DNA of 64,000 nt from Candidatus Woesearchaeota archaeon (lineage in GTDB: Archaea; Nanobdellota; Nanobdellia; Woesearchaeales; JABMPP01). A model generated the notes under the pieces. That model saw nothing but the letters and a program-made list of their open reading frames with translations, did not search any database and was not told where the DNA came from. Numbering within the stretch: the first letter of the stretch is position 1; each line of letters begins with the position of its first letter. The DNA lies in contig JAGVYD010000012.1 of assembly GCA_018303405.1 (NCBI GenBank), forward strand, positions 26,052 to 90,051, in the 5' to 3' direction. Of the stretch, positions 52,904 to 60,848 are shown piece by piece. The translations under genes were made by a program, and so were the position numbers.

Positions 52904-53473
52904 TTAAACTGAAAAATCCCCGATCTTTGTCTGCGACGCCCTAAAATCAGAAACTCCGGCCTTTGTCAGGTCATGTATTAAGTGAGGCCCGTTGTCATGC
53001 TGGCTTATCTTCTTTGCTTTTTCGGCAACAACCTTGGCACTGACACTCCTGATTCTTGCCTTGCCTTTCTGTCTTTGCGATGCTGTTTTAATGCCATTTC
53101 CGCCCGTGAATGCGTTTAGAATCCATAATTGCAGCCGTGCCACGCCCAGCATGGCATTGGATAATTTGCGGCTTTTGCCATAGATTTTAGGAAATTCCTT
53201 TGGCTCGTTAACGGCCTTGCCCTTTTCAATTTGCAGAGACGCTTTCAGAGATGTTTTTCTTTTCCTGCTGACCATGTAAGAGCTCAGAAAACTATAATCT
53301 ATATGCAGAACCCCTTTGTCTTCCAGTATCAAAGCCCATTCGGTAATGACATCCGGGCTGACTTTAAGCTTGAGAGCAGCGTCCTTGAAGGAAAGTTCCC
53401 CTTTTTCGTCCACAAGGCTCTTGAGCCTGTCAACGTCGGTTTCAATTGTGTACTGCGGGTTTAGGATCATCAT
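52904..53473 (-). CDS. Winged-helix domain protein
   Basis: 189 residues. The N-terminal 55-60 residues (TDVDRLKSLVDEKGELSFKD, then KLKVSPDVITEWALILEDKG) form a winged-helix unit common in archaeal proteins, with the recognition helix around VSPDVITEW. The rest is Lys/Arg-rich, including a KARIRSVSAKVVAEKAKKI stretch, and not recognised; DNA or RNA binding is plausible. A TATA box (minus-strand GTTTATATAG, 53498-53507) lies about 30 bases before the ATG, so the transcript should be leaderless. It is convergent with the giant gene and unlikely to belong to its operon, though it could regulate it. Confidence 0.65.
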   Translation of the reverse strand: MMILNPQYTIETDVDRLKSLVDEKGELSFKDAALKLKVSPDVITEWALILEDKGVLHIDYSFLSSYMVSRKRKTSLKASLQIEKGKAVNEPKEFPKIYGKSRKLSNAMLGVARLQLWILNAFTGGNGIKTASQRQKGKARIRSVSAKVVAEKAKKISQHDNGPHLIHDLTKAGVSDFRASQTKIGDFSV

Positions 53474-53497
53474 GTTACAATGTCAAGAGCACATCTT

Positions 53498-53507
53498 CTA
53501 TATAAAC
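53498..53507 (-). promoter_or_regulatory. TATA box of the winged-helix gene
   Basis: GTTTATATAG on the minus strand, about 30 bases before the ATG at 53473. Confidence 0.5.
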
Positions 53508-53598
53508 TTTTGCTTTTTGTAACCACCTAGCAGGAATGACAAATTAGGGATAAATATATGTTTTATATATGAAAATAAATCTAAAAGTGGCATCAAAA

Positions 53599-53610
53599 AT
53601 TTTAAATACT
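53599..53610 (+). promoter_or_regulatory. TATA box of the small Cys-rich membrane protein
   Basis: ATTTTAAATACT. Initiation near 53630 would leave a short leader carrying GGAG at 53631-53634, nine bases before the ATG at 53644. Confidence 0.45.
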
Positions 53611-53643
53611 AATTCGCAGCAAGCTATACCGGAGCGTGATCCT

Positions 53644-53922
53644 ATGGAAGACCACACACATGATCATAAGAGATTTGTTGCTTATTTTGCATATGGATTG
53701 TTGGCAGTGACGTTCGTAGGGATGATTTCTGCAGGATTTAATTCTGGAAATGATTTAGCTGGATTTGCAATGGCAGGCGGCAAAGTAAAGTATAAAGACT
53801 GTGTTGAATGGTGCGATGCGCAGTGTGCAAAGAACGGCAACATGATTTGCCTTTATGTTGATGGAGACAAGCCACCATGCGGCGATTATAGTTGCCAGTA
53901 TGTTGACAGTGCCCGGACATAA
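53644..53922 (+). CDS. Small membrane-anchored Cys-rich protein
   Basis: 92 residues from the ATG at 53644, which has a GGAG ribosome-binding site and a TATA box at proper distances; an ATG at 53569 would add 25 residues. The N-terminus is His/Asp-rich (MEDHTHDHKRF), followed by one transmembrane helix (YFAYGLLAVTFVGMISAGF) and an extracytoplasmic domain with six cysteines (KDCVEWCDAQCAKNG, MICLYV, PCGDYSCQYV) that likely form disulfides. I do not recognise the family. It has its own promoter between two minus-strand genes. Confidence 0.65.
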   Translation: MEDHTHDHKRFVAYFAYGLLAVTFVGMISAGFNSGNDLAGFAMAGGKVKYKDCVEWCDAQCAKNGNMICLYVDGDKPPCGDYSCQYVDSART

Positions 53923-53932
53923 ATTTTTAACA

Positions 53933-55927
53933 TTATTTTTTCAATTTCATCTGCTGTTCACACTTTACAAGCTCTTCAATATCTTTTCTTTCCGTGCCAA
54001 AAGGCTGTAAAAGCACATACAATGCCCTTGCCATGAGCTTAGAATAATATTCCATGTCCGGCTTCCCGTCATAATCTTCAATCAGCACAGCTCCTTTAGC
54101 AGAATGGATGTATCTTATTATTTGACCTGGCATTGCCTTGACGCCTTTACGTTCCAGGCTTTTCACAACATTCTTCTGCGGAATGTTATGCTTGTAGTCA
54201 GTTTTGCTTATTCTCGTCTTGCAGACCAGCCATTCCTTGTCCACTTTTTCCAGCTTGTGAACTGTTTTGTGCATTTCTCCCAGGATTCCAGGGATCATTT
54301 CCTTGATCTCATTTTCATTGTTGCATCCTGACATTCGCTCTATCACTTTCTGCTGGTAATATCTTATTATCAATGGCGAAGAGCTTTGCCTTACCTCAAT
54401 CCCTCTCGCCTTAATTGCCCCGCTTTTAAAAACCCCATAATACCGTGCAGGAATTGCCCTGTCAATGTCATTTACCCCTGAAAGAAAAACAATCCACTTG
54501 AAAATTCCCTCAAAGCTTACAGGAATTCCGGTCATTATCTCAAGCTCTCTGCAAAATTCTTTTACAATATTTTCATCAATTCTTTTTTTCCTGATATAAA
54601 GCGAGTCAACAATGCCATGAATAACCTCAAAGCCATGCTCCTCTGCGAGTCTCATGGAGTTCAACAGCGTTTCCCTTGCGTACGAGCTTATTGCCTGATG
54701 GGCTGTTGGCAGTCCGAGCTTAAATTCCCTGAATCTTAGATAGCCATAGCTCGAAACCAAAACCCATTTCAAGCCTACAGCCCTTGCCTTGTTGATTGCA
54801 GTGGGATTTCTCTTGTATTCCATTCTTTTGTCCAGCAACGGCTTAATTGCAATCGGTCCTAATCCCTTGTGCCTGACTGAAATTTTTATTGGAAGATTCG
54901 GCACTTTCTCAAATGGCCCTTCATCACATAAAATCATGTCAGCGCTGATGTTGTGGTTGTAAATCAGCCAAGGAAACATGCTTGCAAAATCAATCTCTGC
55001 AACATCCTTTTGAAACCCAAGTTTAGGGTCAAGGTACATTCCTGCCCTGTCCGCTTTCATAAAATCAAACATGTTCAGCGGCTTTTCAATCGGCTTTTCC
55101 TTGTAGGGCACGAGAAAATCATTTTGTATCATCTGCTTTACCAGCGCAGACTGGAAAACAGTCCCAAAGCTCCTTGAAGCAACTTTCTGGAATGGCGTGC
55201 CTGAAAGCCTGCATAATTCCATTATCGCATCAACGTCGCACTCACTGCCCACCATGGCTGAGGAATCCACAAGAAATCTTCCATGCAGTCTAATTGCAAA
55301 ATCCTGGTAGCGCACAATGCCATAGCTGAAATAGGTTTTCCCACCTTTGTATTTTATCGGAACAGAGTCCCACCTGTGGAAATTCGCAGAAGGATATTTT
55401 TCTGCAAGCTCAGGCAACCTTGCAAAAGCCCTGTCCATAATGATGACATCAGGATTGTCTGATCCCAGGCGGCGCATGAACAACCCTTTGTCAACTTTTT
55501 CAGCAACGAGCTTTGTCAGTGTAGGGCCGTGGTCATCTTCAATCTGATAGATTCTTCCGTTTCTGACTTCAACGGCACTGCACGGCGTGAGATTATTTTT
55601 GTAAAGGAACATCTGCTCAGGCGCGACATCAGCGTTGTAAAGCGGGACTCCATGTGCTGTTCCACTTTCTATAAACCTGACAAACCTTTCAAAATGCGCA
55701 ATGCCCGGCACAGGTATTTCCAAAACTTCTTTCCATTTCCTGAGGTAAGTTTGTTTTTTTACAGCAAAGTTGCAGATGTTGTTTTTATCCAGGAAGGTTT
55801 TAGCTTTTTCGTGCGCAAATATTGAAACCTTGAACGGCACATTAATCCTGAAATCACTTTCAGGCGTCTTCAGCCACAATGCTATCCAGTTCCCGTTCCT
55901 GTACGCGTCCATGAGGAATGCTTTCAT
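53933..55927 (-). CDS. polB2: PolB2-like family B DNA polymerase, altered motif C
   Basis: 664 residues, shorter than the usual 770-800 of replicative PolB. Motif A is EIDFASMFPW (about 312-321), motif B is KWVLVSSYGYLRF (about 386-398), and motif C is HGIVDSLYI (about 438-446) where active enzymes have YxDTDS: the first catalytic Asp is Ile. The N-terminal region has IRLHGRFLVDSS and SRSFGTVFQSALV segments typical of the archaeal PolB2 clade but no clear exonuclease DIE motif. PolB2 proteins have been described as inactivated paralogues, though weak activity is reported for some. It may be structural in replication or act in damage response. The start at 55927 (alternative 55912) overlaps the upstream gene. 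Last gene of a three-gene cassette. Confidence 0.82.
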   Translation of the reverse strand: MKAFLMDAYRNGNWIALWLKTPESDFRINVPFKVSIFAHEKAKTFLDKNNICNFAVKKQTYLRKWKEVLEIPVPGIAHFERFVRFIESGTAHGVPLYNADVAPEQMFLYKNNLTPCSAVEVRNGRIYQIEDDHGPTLTKLVAEKVDKGLFMRRLGSDNPDVIIMDRAFARLPELAEKYPSANFHRWDSVPIKYKGGKTYFSYGIVRYQDFAIRLHGRFLVDSSAMVGSECDVDAIMELCRLSGTPFQKVASRSFGTVFQSALVKQMIQNDFLVPYKEKPIEKPLNMFDFMKADRAGMYLDPKLGFQKDVAEIDFASMFPWLIYNHNISADMILCDEGPFEKVPNLPIKISVRHKGLGPIAIKPLLDKRMEYKRNPTAINKARAVGLKWVLVSSYGYLRFREFKLGLPTAHQAISSYARETLLNSMRLAEEHGFEVIHGIVDSLYIRKKRIDENIVKEFCRELEIMTGIPVSFEGIFKWIVFLSGVNDIDRAIPARYYGVFKSGAIKARGIEVRQSSSPLIIRYYQQKVIERMSGCNNENEIKEMIPGILGEMHKTVHKLEKVDKEWLVCKTRISKTDYKHNIPQKNVVKSLERKGVKAMPGQIIRYIHSAKGAVLIEDYDGKPDMEYYSKLMARALYVLLQPFGTERKDIEELVKCEQQMKLKK

Positions 55928-56162
55928 GAATTGTCTCCATCTCCTTAATCCTTTTCTCCTGTTCCAGTATTATTGACAAAAGGCAGAACGCCCAGACATG
56001 CACACTGTTGGCGTATGCAATGCTGCCTACGTGCCTCAACGGCTTTTTGAGTATCTTTTCATAGATTATCCTGTCTTCCTCTTTCAGCGCTTTCCCAAAT
56101 TCCCTGAGCTCGGCCAGCATGATGTCAACCATCATCCTTTGGCTCCAAACCGTGTGCCCCAT
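55860..56162 (-). CDS. Small helical protein of the PolB2 cassette
   Basis: 100 residues, all-helical by appearance (VDIMLAELREFGKALKEEDR; WAFCLLSIILEQEKRIKEM), without recognised domains or signal peptide. The ATG at 56162 lies four bases after the stop of the RecA-like gene, and its 3' end overlaps the polymerase start by 68 bases, so the three genes are surely co-transcribed. An earlier in-frame codon at 56228 would overlap the RecA-like gene and is unlikely. Its placement suggests it is a partner or adaptor of the PolB2-like protein (inference). Confidence 0.7.
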   Translation of the reverse strand: MGHTVWSQRMMVDIMLAELREFGKALKEEDRIIYEKILKKPLRHVGSIAYANSVHVWAFCLLSIILEQEKRIKEMETIHESIPHGRVQERELDSIVAEDA

Positions 56163-56166
56163 TATT

Positions 56167-56589
56167 TCACCCCAAAAAGTCACAGTACTTCCTTGCCATC
56201 TTTTCCTGGCTCTGATGAACACTGACAATTATCCTGCATTTTGTCCCGGCCTTTTTCATGATTCTCCAGCACTGCTCGTAGATGTTTGCATTCTCTATCT
56301 CATCCTGGTAATTAAAAAGATGCCTGAACGACGTTATGATGACCGTTTCCGCCCCTGTTTTCTTTGCCATCCCGAAAAGGCGCTTAAGGACGTCCCTAAA
56401 TTTGTAAAGCATCTCAACCTCTATTATGTAAACGCTGTTGAACTTTTCCAACGGCGCATCAGGAAACAGGGCGTGCGGGTTTGCAGCATTGGCGCAGTCT
56501 ATCACCAGGCAGGGCAGGCTGTCAAATGCATGCAGCAGCAGTTTCCTGTCCATTTCTCTAGAACTGCATCTAATCCCTATTAATGGCAT
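56167..56589 (-). CDS. RecA/RadB-like fold protein lacking Walker A
   Basis: 140 residues. The pattern LLLHAFDSLPCLVIDCANAAN, then SVYIIEVEMLYKFRDVLKRL and TVIITSFRHLFNYQDEIENA, resembles the beta-alpha core of RecA/RadA-superfamily ATPases, with VIITSFRHL as a Walker B-like strand. No GxxxxGK(T/S) P-loop exists, so ATP hydrolysis is not expected. It heads the cassette with the small helical gene and the PolB2-like gene. The TATA-like box at 56611-56620 (minus-strand GATTATTAAA) is 26 bases before the ATG at 56589, supporting that start and a leaderless mRNA. The RecA-like assignment is by pattern only. Confidence 0.6.
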   Translation of the reverse strand: MPLIGIRCSSREMDRKLLLHAFDSLPCLVIDCANAANPHALFPDAPLEKFNSVYIIEVEMLYKFRDVLKRLFGMAKKTGAETVIITSFRHLFNYQDEIENANIYEQCWRIMKKAGTKCRIIVSVHQSQEKMARKYCDFLG

Positions 56590-56610
56590 GAAAAAAGAAT
56601 ACTGGCGAAC

Positions 56611-56620
56611 TTTAATAATC
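56611..56620 (-). promoter_or_regulatory. TATA box of the PolB2 cassette
   Basis: GATTATTAAA on the minus strand, 26 bases before the ATG at 56589. Confidence 0.45.
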
Positions 56621-56686
56621 CCGCGCCAGGATGTCTAGTGGGGAGTGAACTTTCGAAAAAACTTAATATCCTAAATAATTAAATAT

Positions 56687-56696
56687 CTTTAAATAC
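56687..56696 (+). promoter_or_regulatory. TATA box of the Kazal-like lipoprotein
   Basis: CTTTAAATAC centred 26 bases before the ATG at 56718; leaderless transcript expected. Confidence 0.55.
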
Positions 56697-56717
56697 AAGC
56701 CTTGCTGTAATGAATGT

Positions 56718-57131
56718 ATGAAAACGGCAATTTTCCTTCTGGCGCTCATTATTGTTTTATCCGGCTGTGTTAAGCAGCCAGAGCAGGTTGTCTGCACAGA
56801 AGATGCAAGAGAATGCCCTGACGGCTCTTTTGTTATCCGGGACCCGAATAATAATTGTGAATTCTATCCATGCCCTGAAATCACAACAGTGGATGTTCCG
56901 ACTCCAACGGGCGAGAAGCTTAAAGCGATCGAATGCGATGCAACAGACAGGCCCGAAGCCTGCACATTAGAGTATGTGCCTGTCTGCGGCTGGTTCAATG
57001 AAAACATTATCTGCGCCAAGTATCCGTGTGCAATGGAATATGGCAACAAATGCATGGCCTGTGCTGATGAAAACGTCGGCTACTATACAGAAGGCGAATG
57101 CCCTGATGTTTCTGACGGGAAAACTGTGTAA
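56718..57131 (+). CDS. Kazal-like lipoprotein
   Basis: 137 residues. The N-terminus is a lipoprotein signal (MKTAIFLLALIIVLSGC) with a lipobox-like LSGC, so the mature protein would be tethered to the membrane by a lipidated Cys17. It has two Cys-rich parts. The second (about 80-128: CTLEYVPVCGW, CAKYPCAMEYGNKCMAC, GYYTEGECP) follows the VCG...Y.N.C.A.C spacing of Kazal-type serine-protease inhibitor domains. Kazal domains block subtilisin- and trypsin-like proteases, notable because a giant subtilase is encoded 36 kb upstream; a protective role against it is speculation. Own promoter 26 bases upstream. Confidence 0.75.
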   Translation: MKTAIFLLALIIVLSGCVKQPEQVVCTEDARECPDGSFVIRDPNNNCEFYPCPEITTVDVPTPTGEKLKAIECDATDRPEACTLEYVPVCGWFNENIICAKYPCAMEYGNKCMACADENVGYYTEGECPDVSDGKTV

Positions 57132-57142
57132 CACCGGCAAAA

Positions 57143-57152
57143 GGTTAAATAG
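57143..57152 (+). promoter_or_regulatory. TATA box of the small membrane protein at 57174
   Basis: GGTTAAATAG centred 26 bases before the ATG at 57174. Confidence 0.5.
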
Positions 57153-57173
57153 TCCTAAGTTTCTAATATTCTT

Positions 57174-57386
57174 ATGAGAACCTCCTGGCTCATCGGCGCC
57201 CTGGTAACATTCTTTTTCGGCATTGCATTTACCATAAGCATCATTGGGATTGTAATTGGCGTGCCGTTGATCATATTGTCATTTTTTCCTGCTCTTTGGG
57301 ATAATACTACCTGCCCCCGCAAAGGAAGTGCATGTGCATCATTATTATGGGAGAAAAAAGAAGAAGTGATTTTTATTGGATTATGA
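57174..57386 (+). CDS. Small membrane protein
   Basis: 70 residues with one long or two short transmembrane segments (LIGALVTFFFGIAFTISIIGIVIGVPLIIL), a short CPRKGSAC loop and a charged end (WEKKEEV). No family is recognised. The gene is supported by a TATA box at normal distance and its isolated position; the next gene is convergent, starting its stop codon five bases later. Confidence 0.55.
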   Translation: MRTSWLIGALVTFFFGIAFTISIIGIVIGVPLIILSFFPALWDNTTCPRKGSACASLLWEKKEEVIFIGL

Positions 57387-57390
57387 ATTA

Positions 57391-58065
57391 TTAAACCTTT
57401 GCCTCATCTTCGGAAACACCCGCAGCAACAAGAATAAATGTGCCAATGAACATTACCGCTGAGAGCATAATCGGCTTCTCGAGAAATTCAATAATTGCGG
57501 GAACATGCGTCGGCGGGAAAGGAATAGCATTTCTGATAATTATGACCCAAATCAGCAACAGGCCAGGGGTTATCATTGACGGCCATCCCCTTTCCTTATT
57601 TCTGTTGTAAAGCCTGTCAAACGCAATGATAAAAATCGAAATGTAAAGTGACGTTGTAAACATATACGGAAAAGTAATGTAAATAAATATGTCAATCAGG
57701 ATTATAAACATCAATGACATGCCTGGTATGGTCCGTTGGCCAATTTGATTGCCACTTAGGCCCATTATCCCTGCAACAAGGATTACCATAAGGGAAGCAA
57801 TAACCACAATGGAAACATCCTGCAGAATGTTGTTAATCACAAGAACAGGGTCAAGATATTTTGGGTAAATGCCCAACACATGCGCCATTACAGTAACCAA
57901 GGCCAGGACAACGCCCACAGTGAGATTCACATTCCTCTTCTCAGAAAGCACCTTGGACTTCATCAAAATCGCAAAGAAAACTGTGAAAATCAGAAGAAAC
58001 GGAAGCATGACATCAGTCAGGCCAAAGCCTTCAGCGCTTTTGACGAATTCACCAAGAGGGCTCAT
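57391..58065 (-). CDS. Polytopic membrane protein, uncharacterised
   Basis: 224 residues with about six transmembrane helices (MLPFLLIFTVFFAIL; LTVGVVLALVTVMAHVLGIY; VVIASLMVILVAGIMGL; LMFIILIDIFIYITF; LLLIWVIIIRNAI; LSAVMFIGTFILVAAGV). No catalytic motif is visible. The TATA box at 58091-58100 lies about 31 bases before the ATG. Proteins of this look are common in DPANN archaea; no function can be assigned. Confidence 0.7.
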   Translation of the reverse strand: MSPLGEFVKSAEGFGLTDVMLPFLLIFTVFFAILMKSKVLSEKRNVNLTVGVVLALVTVMAHVLGIYPKYLDPVLVINNILQDVSIVVIASLMVILVAGIMGLSGNQIGQRTIPGMSLMFIILIDIFIYITFPYMFTTSLYISIFIIAFDRLYNRNKERGWPSMITPGLLLIWVIIIRNAIPFPPTHVPAIIEFLEKPIMLSAVMFIGTFILVAAGVSEDEAKV

Positions 58066-58090
58066 TATAAGGCTTATTGCTCGTGGATCC

Positions 58091-58100
58091 TATAAATAAG
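58091..58100 (-). promoter_or_regulatory. TATA box of the polytopic membrane protein
   Basis: CTTATTTATA on the minus strand, about 31 bases before the ATG at 58065. Confidence 0.5.
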
Positions 58101-58131
58101 TTTCTATAGATTTAGCTGGCATGCAAAAATA

Positions 58132-58250
58132 CGAGCCTGTGAGGATTTGAACCCCAATCAATCGGTATCCTGCAATGGCTTTGCTCGGGTTTCCCGTCAA
58201 GGCTGGCCATCACCGAAGCCGACCGCACTTCCAGGTTATGCTACAGGCCC
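58132..58250 (-). tRNA. tRNA-Arg (anticodon UCG) with 46-nt intron
   Basis: On the minus strand the 5' acceptor GGGCCTG pairs with CAGGCTC near the 3' end (one G-U). D arm GCAT...GTGC, anticodon stem GTCGG/CCGAT and T arm TGGGG-TTCAAAT-CCTCA all form. Loop CTTCGG+A places UCG at 34-36. The two anticodon-stem strands are separated by 46 extra bases after position 37, the canonical archaeal intron site. The intron can fold (TGATGGC with GCCATTG; GGGAAACCC), as expected for a bulge-helix-bulge substrate of tRNA endonuclease. Mature length is 73 nt; CCA is not encoded. Confidence 0.92.
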
Positions 58251-58268
58251 AGTAAATTACCACACGAG

Positions 58269-58277
58269 TTATATAAC
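58269..58277 (-). promoter_or_regulatory. TATA box of tRNA-Arg
   Basis: GTTATATAA on the minus strand, about 23 bases before the tRNA 5' end. Confidence 0.5.
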
Positions 58278-58313
58278 GATAATATTAGAACATGGTTTAT
58301 AAAACTTGTTCAT

Positions 58314-58787
58314 TTATATTAGCTTGTACAGTTGTGCATTCTCTTCTCTGGTTATGGCCCGCTCAGCCCCGAATTTCTGCCTCAGCGCATGAATGTGCTT
58401 GTTGACAGTAGTTACCTGCGGCCAGTATGGATTATGGAGGGGCTGCTTTGTGACCGGGTCAAAATTTGGATAGACATCATGAAGCCCAAAATACAGTCTC
58501 ATCCAGTGGCGGGAAAGCTCAACCAGCTCGGAATTTTCCGCCTGAAGGCTGACAGTTTCCCTGAGCTTTCCCATTTCATCAACAACCAGCCTGGCCTCGT
58601 CGAGAAGCCTTTTCCTTGTTGCTTCATCCATTCTCTCATCTTTCCTTATCATAGGCAGGGTCTGTTCTGATATCACAACAGAAACAGCCTCCATCTCGTC
58701 CCTTGCCTGCCTGTCAACTTCAATGAACTCATTTTCGGATTTCCTCAAATCATGGATTATCCTGTCGCGCTCGGTATCCTTCGCCAT
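58314..58787 (-). CDS. Hypothetical coiled-coil protein
   Basis: 157 residues, highly charged and helical (DRIIHDLRKSENEFIEVDRQ; RKRLLDEARLVVDEMGKLRE), with an aromatic segment near residues 93-125 (HWMRLYFGLHDVYPNFDP). No signal peptide or known domain. The TATA-like AAAAATATTTATT at 58811-58823 is about 30 bases before the ATG, so it is transcribed separately from the RecJ-like gene that ends 39 bases upstream of it. Confidence 0.65.
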   Translation of the reverse strand: MAKDTERDRIIHDLRKSENEFIEVDRQARDEMEAVSVVISEQTLPMIRKDERMDEATRKRLLDEARLVVDEMGKLRETVSLQAENSELVELSRHWMRLYFGLHDVYPNFDPVTKQPLHNPYWPQVTTVNKHIHALRQKFGAERAITREENAQLYKLI

Positions 58788-58826
58788 GGCAAAAGTATTT
58801 TCATTAGAAGAATAAATATTTTTCTA

Positions 58827-60251
58827 TCATTTCACACTGTCTTCCATGCAAATTTTTTCAAGGGTTTCCTCCATGGCTTCAATGAATTTTGCCGTGTCTT
58901 CAGTCCTGAAAATCCCGCCGGCAGCATTGCGGTGCCCGCCGAACTCTGCATCCTTAAACCCAAAAAATATTTTTTTGCAGATTTCCCTCAGGTCGTGCAC
59001 GGGCTTGGCCCCGGAATATCTTATGGAGACTTTTGTCATTCCTTCTCCTGTATCTGCCATGGAAATGATTATTGAATCGTGCCTGATGCCGCCAGTCTTG
59101 CTCAGGATTGTGGAAACTGTCCCAATGATTTTCGGGCTGATGTTAAGCCCGGAGTTTATGTAGGCAAATCCGTCGCGCTGGACAAAATTGTCAGTTCCCC
59201 TGTTTTCCTCCAGCCACCTAAGCGCTGCAACCAGCATTTGCTGGTAGTCAAGAACGCTTTTTTGAATTGCTTCCCTTGCTTTTTTGTCTCCCATCCCGGC
59301 AGCGACGCCAATTGAGGCCTCGCCTGTCCTTCCTGCTGCATTCAAGGCAGTTGCATATTCCCTTGCATCCCTGAACACGCTGTCCCTGTCTTCTCCCCTC
59401 AAAATGTAGATATTGCCAAAAATATCCTGCGGATTGATCTCATTTTTCCTTTTTTCAATTATCGCATCAACAAGCGCCTGCATCTCGTCCTCGCTCAGCT
59501 GTGAAACAGTCCTCCATGTTCCGTCATGCCTTGGATTTATGCCGGTGTCTTTCAGGAATTTCTGCGCTGTCGGGCCTGACCCGGTGACCCCGGGGATATA
59601 GCAGTCAGTCGCCATTTCCAGGACCCTGTGCAATGGCTTGCTTCCTGAGCCAAACAGCCTGAGCCCGCTGGATACTGTGAGATTCCCCATTTTAATCGCA
59701 TCAGAAAGCACCTCTGCATTCAGGCCAAAGAATCCGTTGTCTTCTTGCTGGTCAGCGATTGCACCGATTATTGCCATGCTTGCCTTGCTTATCATCCTTG
59801 GGTCAACTGCCTTTGCAAAAAGATAAGCCACGCCTGCCCCGCTAATCTCAAGATTGCCCTCAATTCCGTGCAGGAGCGGATTAACCTGGCAAATGTTTGC
59901 ACCGATTAGCCCCTCATCCTTGCCAGGGATATGGTGGTCAAGGATGAAAATGTTTTTTCCCTGCAAAAAAGAATCAATGTACGCAAGCTGCCCTGACCCC
60001 AAATCAGAAAAAATGATTGTTTCATAGGACTCATAGCTGAGCTCCTCCACAATCTGTTTTGAAAGATGCTGGACATTTGAAAGATGGAACGGCCTGTCTT
60101 CCATCCTAAGCAGCTGCACGAGCAGTGCCGCGGCTGTAATCCCGTCGGCATCGAAATGGCTGACAACACGGACCGGCAATTCTTTTGGAATTTGCCTGAA
60201 CCTGTCCGCAGCTGCTTTTACGGATTCCTTGAACCTTTCATATTTGTCCAT
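58827..60251 (-). CDS. recJ: Archaeal RecJ-like DHH/DHHA1 nuclease
   Basis: 474 residues. DHH motifs: HFDADG (32-37), SDLG (82-85) and LDHHIPG (104-110), then DHHA1 with GGHRNAAGG (about 438-446). These bind two metal ions for phosphodiester hydrolysis. Archaeal RecJ-like proteins degrade single-stranded nucleic acid 5'-3' or 3'-5', and some (GAN) join the GINS-MCM replication complex; which subtype this is cannot be told. It begins 13 bases after the uS15 stop codon, so it is the second gene of a uS15-RecJ operon. Confidence 0.9.
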   Translation of the reverse strand: MDKYERFKESVKAAADRFRQIPKELPVRVVSHFDADGITAAALLVQLLRMEDRPFHLSNVQHLSKQIVEELSYESYETIIFSDLGSGQLAYIDSFLQGKNIFILDHHIPGKDEGLIGANICQVNPLLHGIEGNLEISGAGVAYLFAKAVDPRMISKASMAIIGAIADQQEDNGFFGLNAEVLSDAIKMGNLTVSSGLRLFGSGSKPLHRVLEMATDCYIPGVTGSGPTAQKFLKDTGINPRHDGTWRTVSQLSEDEMQALVDAIIEKRKNEINPQDIFGNIYILRGEDRDSVFRDAREYATALNAAGRTGEASIGVAAGMGDKKAREAIQKSVLDYQQMLVAALRWLEENRGTDNFVQRDGFAYINSGLNISPKIIGTVSTILSKTGGIRHDSIIISMADTGEGMTKVSIRYSGAKPVHDLREICKKIFFGFKDAEFGGHRNAAGGIFRTEDTAKFIEAMEETLEKICMEDSVK

Positions 60252-60264
60252 TTGGGCTTATGCC

Positions 60265-60723
60265 TTACTGGTCAACCAACAGGCCAGCAGTCTTCGGGTC
60301 GTATTTCCATTCCTGGTCAATCCTTCCCATTTCCTTGTAATACTTCATCAGCCTCTTGATTTTTGATTCAGTGAGCAAAAGTCCCCTTCGCGCAGGCATG
60401 TCCTGCCTGTTTGCCTCAAGGTGCTTCCTGATCTGCAATGACCTTTTTATCAGGTCGAGTATGTCATAAGGCAATTTTGGAACCAGCTTGTGCTCTTTGA
60501 GGACAGCAGTGACATTTTTTCCCAGCAATGCCTTGATGTTTGGCACGCCGTACTCGTCCCTTAGCAGAAGTCCGATCTGGGCTGCTGCCTTGCCTTCCTT
60601 TGCCAGCTTGACTATCAATAATTCTGTTTCCCTTGGTGTCCTTGACATCCAGCTTGGCTTTTTCTTGCCTACTGGCCTGACACTTCCTGATTTTCCCCGC
60701 TTCCTTGAATGCATCTTAGCCAT
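60265..60723 (-). CDS. rps15: 30S ribosomal protein uS15 (archaeal S15/S13e)
   Basis: 152 residues. The start MAKMHSRKRGKSGSVRP is the standard archaeal uS15 N-terminus, followed by conserved RDEYGVPNIKALLGKNV and the C-terminal S15 core KRSLQIRKHLEANRQDMPARRGL. It binds helix 22 of 16S rRNA early in 30S assembly. The ATG at 60723 is preceded by GGAGGA (60731-60736), one of the clear SD sites here; an ATG two codons upstream (60729) is less likely. First gene of an operon with the RecJ-like nuclease. Confidence 0.95.
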   Translation of the reverse strand: MAKMHSRKRGKSGSVRPVGKKKPSWMSRTPRETELLIVKLAKEGKAAAQIGLLLRDEYGVPNIKALLGKNVTAVLKEHKLVPKLPYDILDLIKRSLQIRKHLEANRQDMPARRGLLLTESKIKRLMKYYKEMGRIDQEWKYDPKTAGLLVDQ

Positions 60724-60730
60724 GTTCACG

Positions 60731-60736
60731 TCCTCC
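60731..60736 (-). promoter_or_regulatory. Shine-Dalgarno of uS15
   Basis: GGAGGA on the minus strand, seven bases before the ATG at 60723. This decides the start over the codon at 60729. Confidence 0.65.
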
Positions 60737-60848
60737 TATAGGTCTATTTTCAAGTTAATAATGACAATGAGAAATCATCCCATCGCCAGCATGCGAAAGC
60801 TTGCACCGTCGCATCTCTTGAATATCCCAACAGAACATCATCATCTTT

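Noticed and set aside
54953..55547. Plus-strand frames opposite the polymerase gene
   Set aside because: They are antisense shadows of conserved polymerase motifs, with no promoter or ribosome-binding signals.
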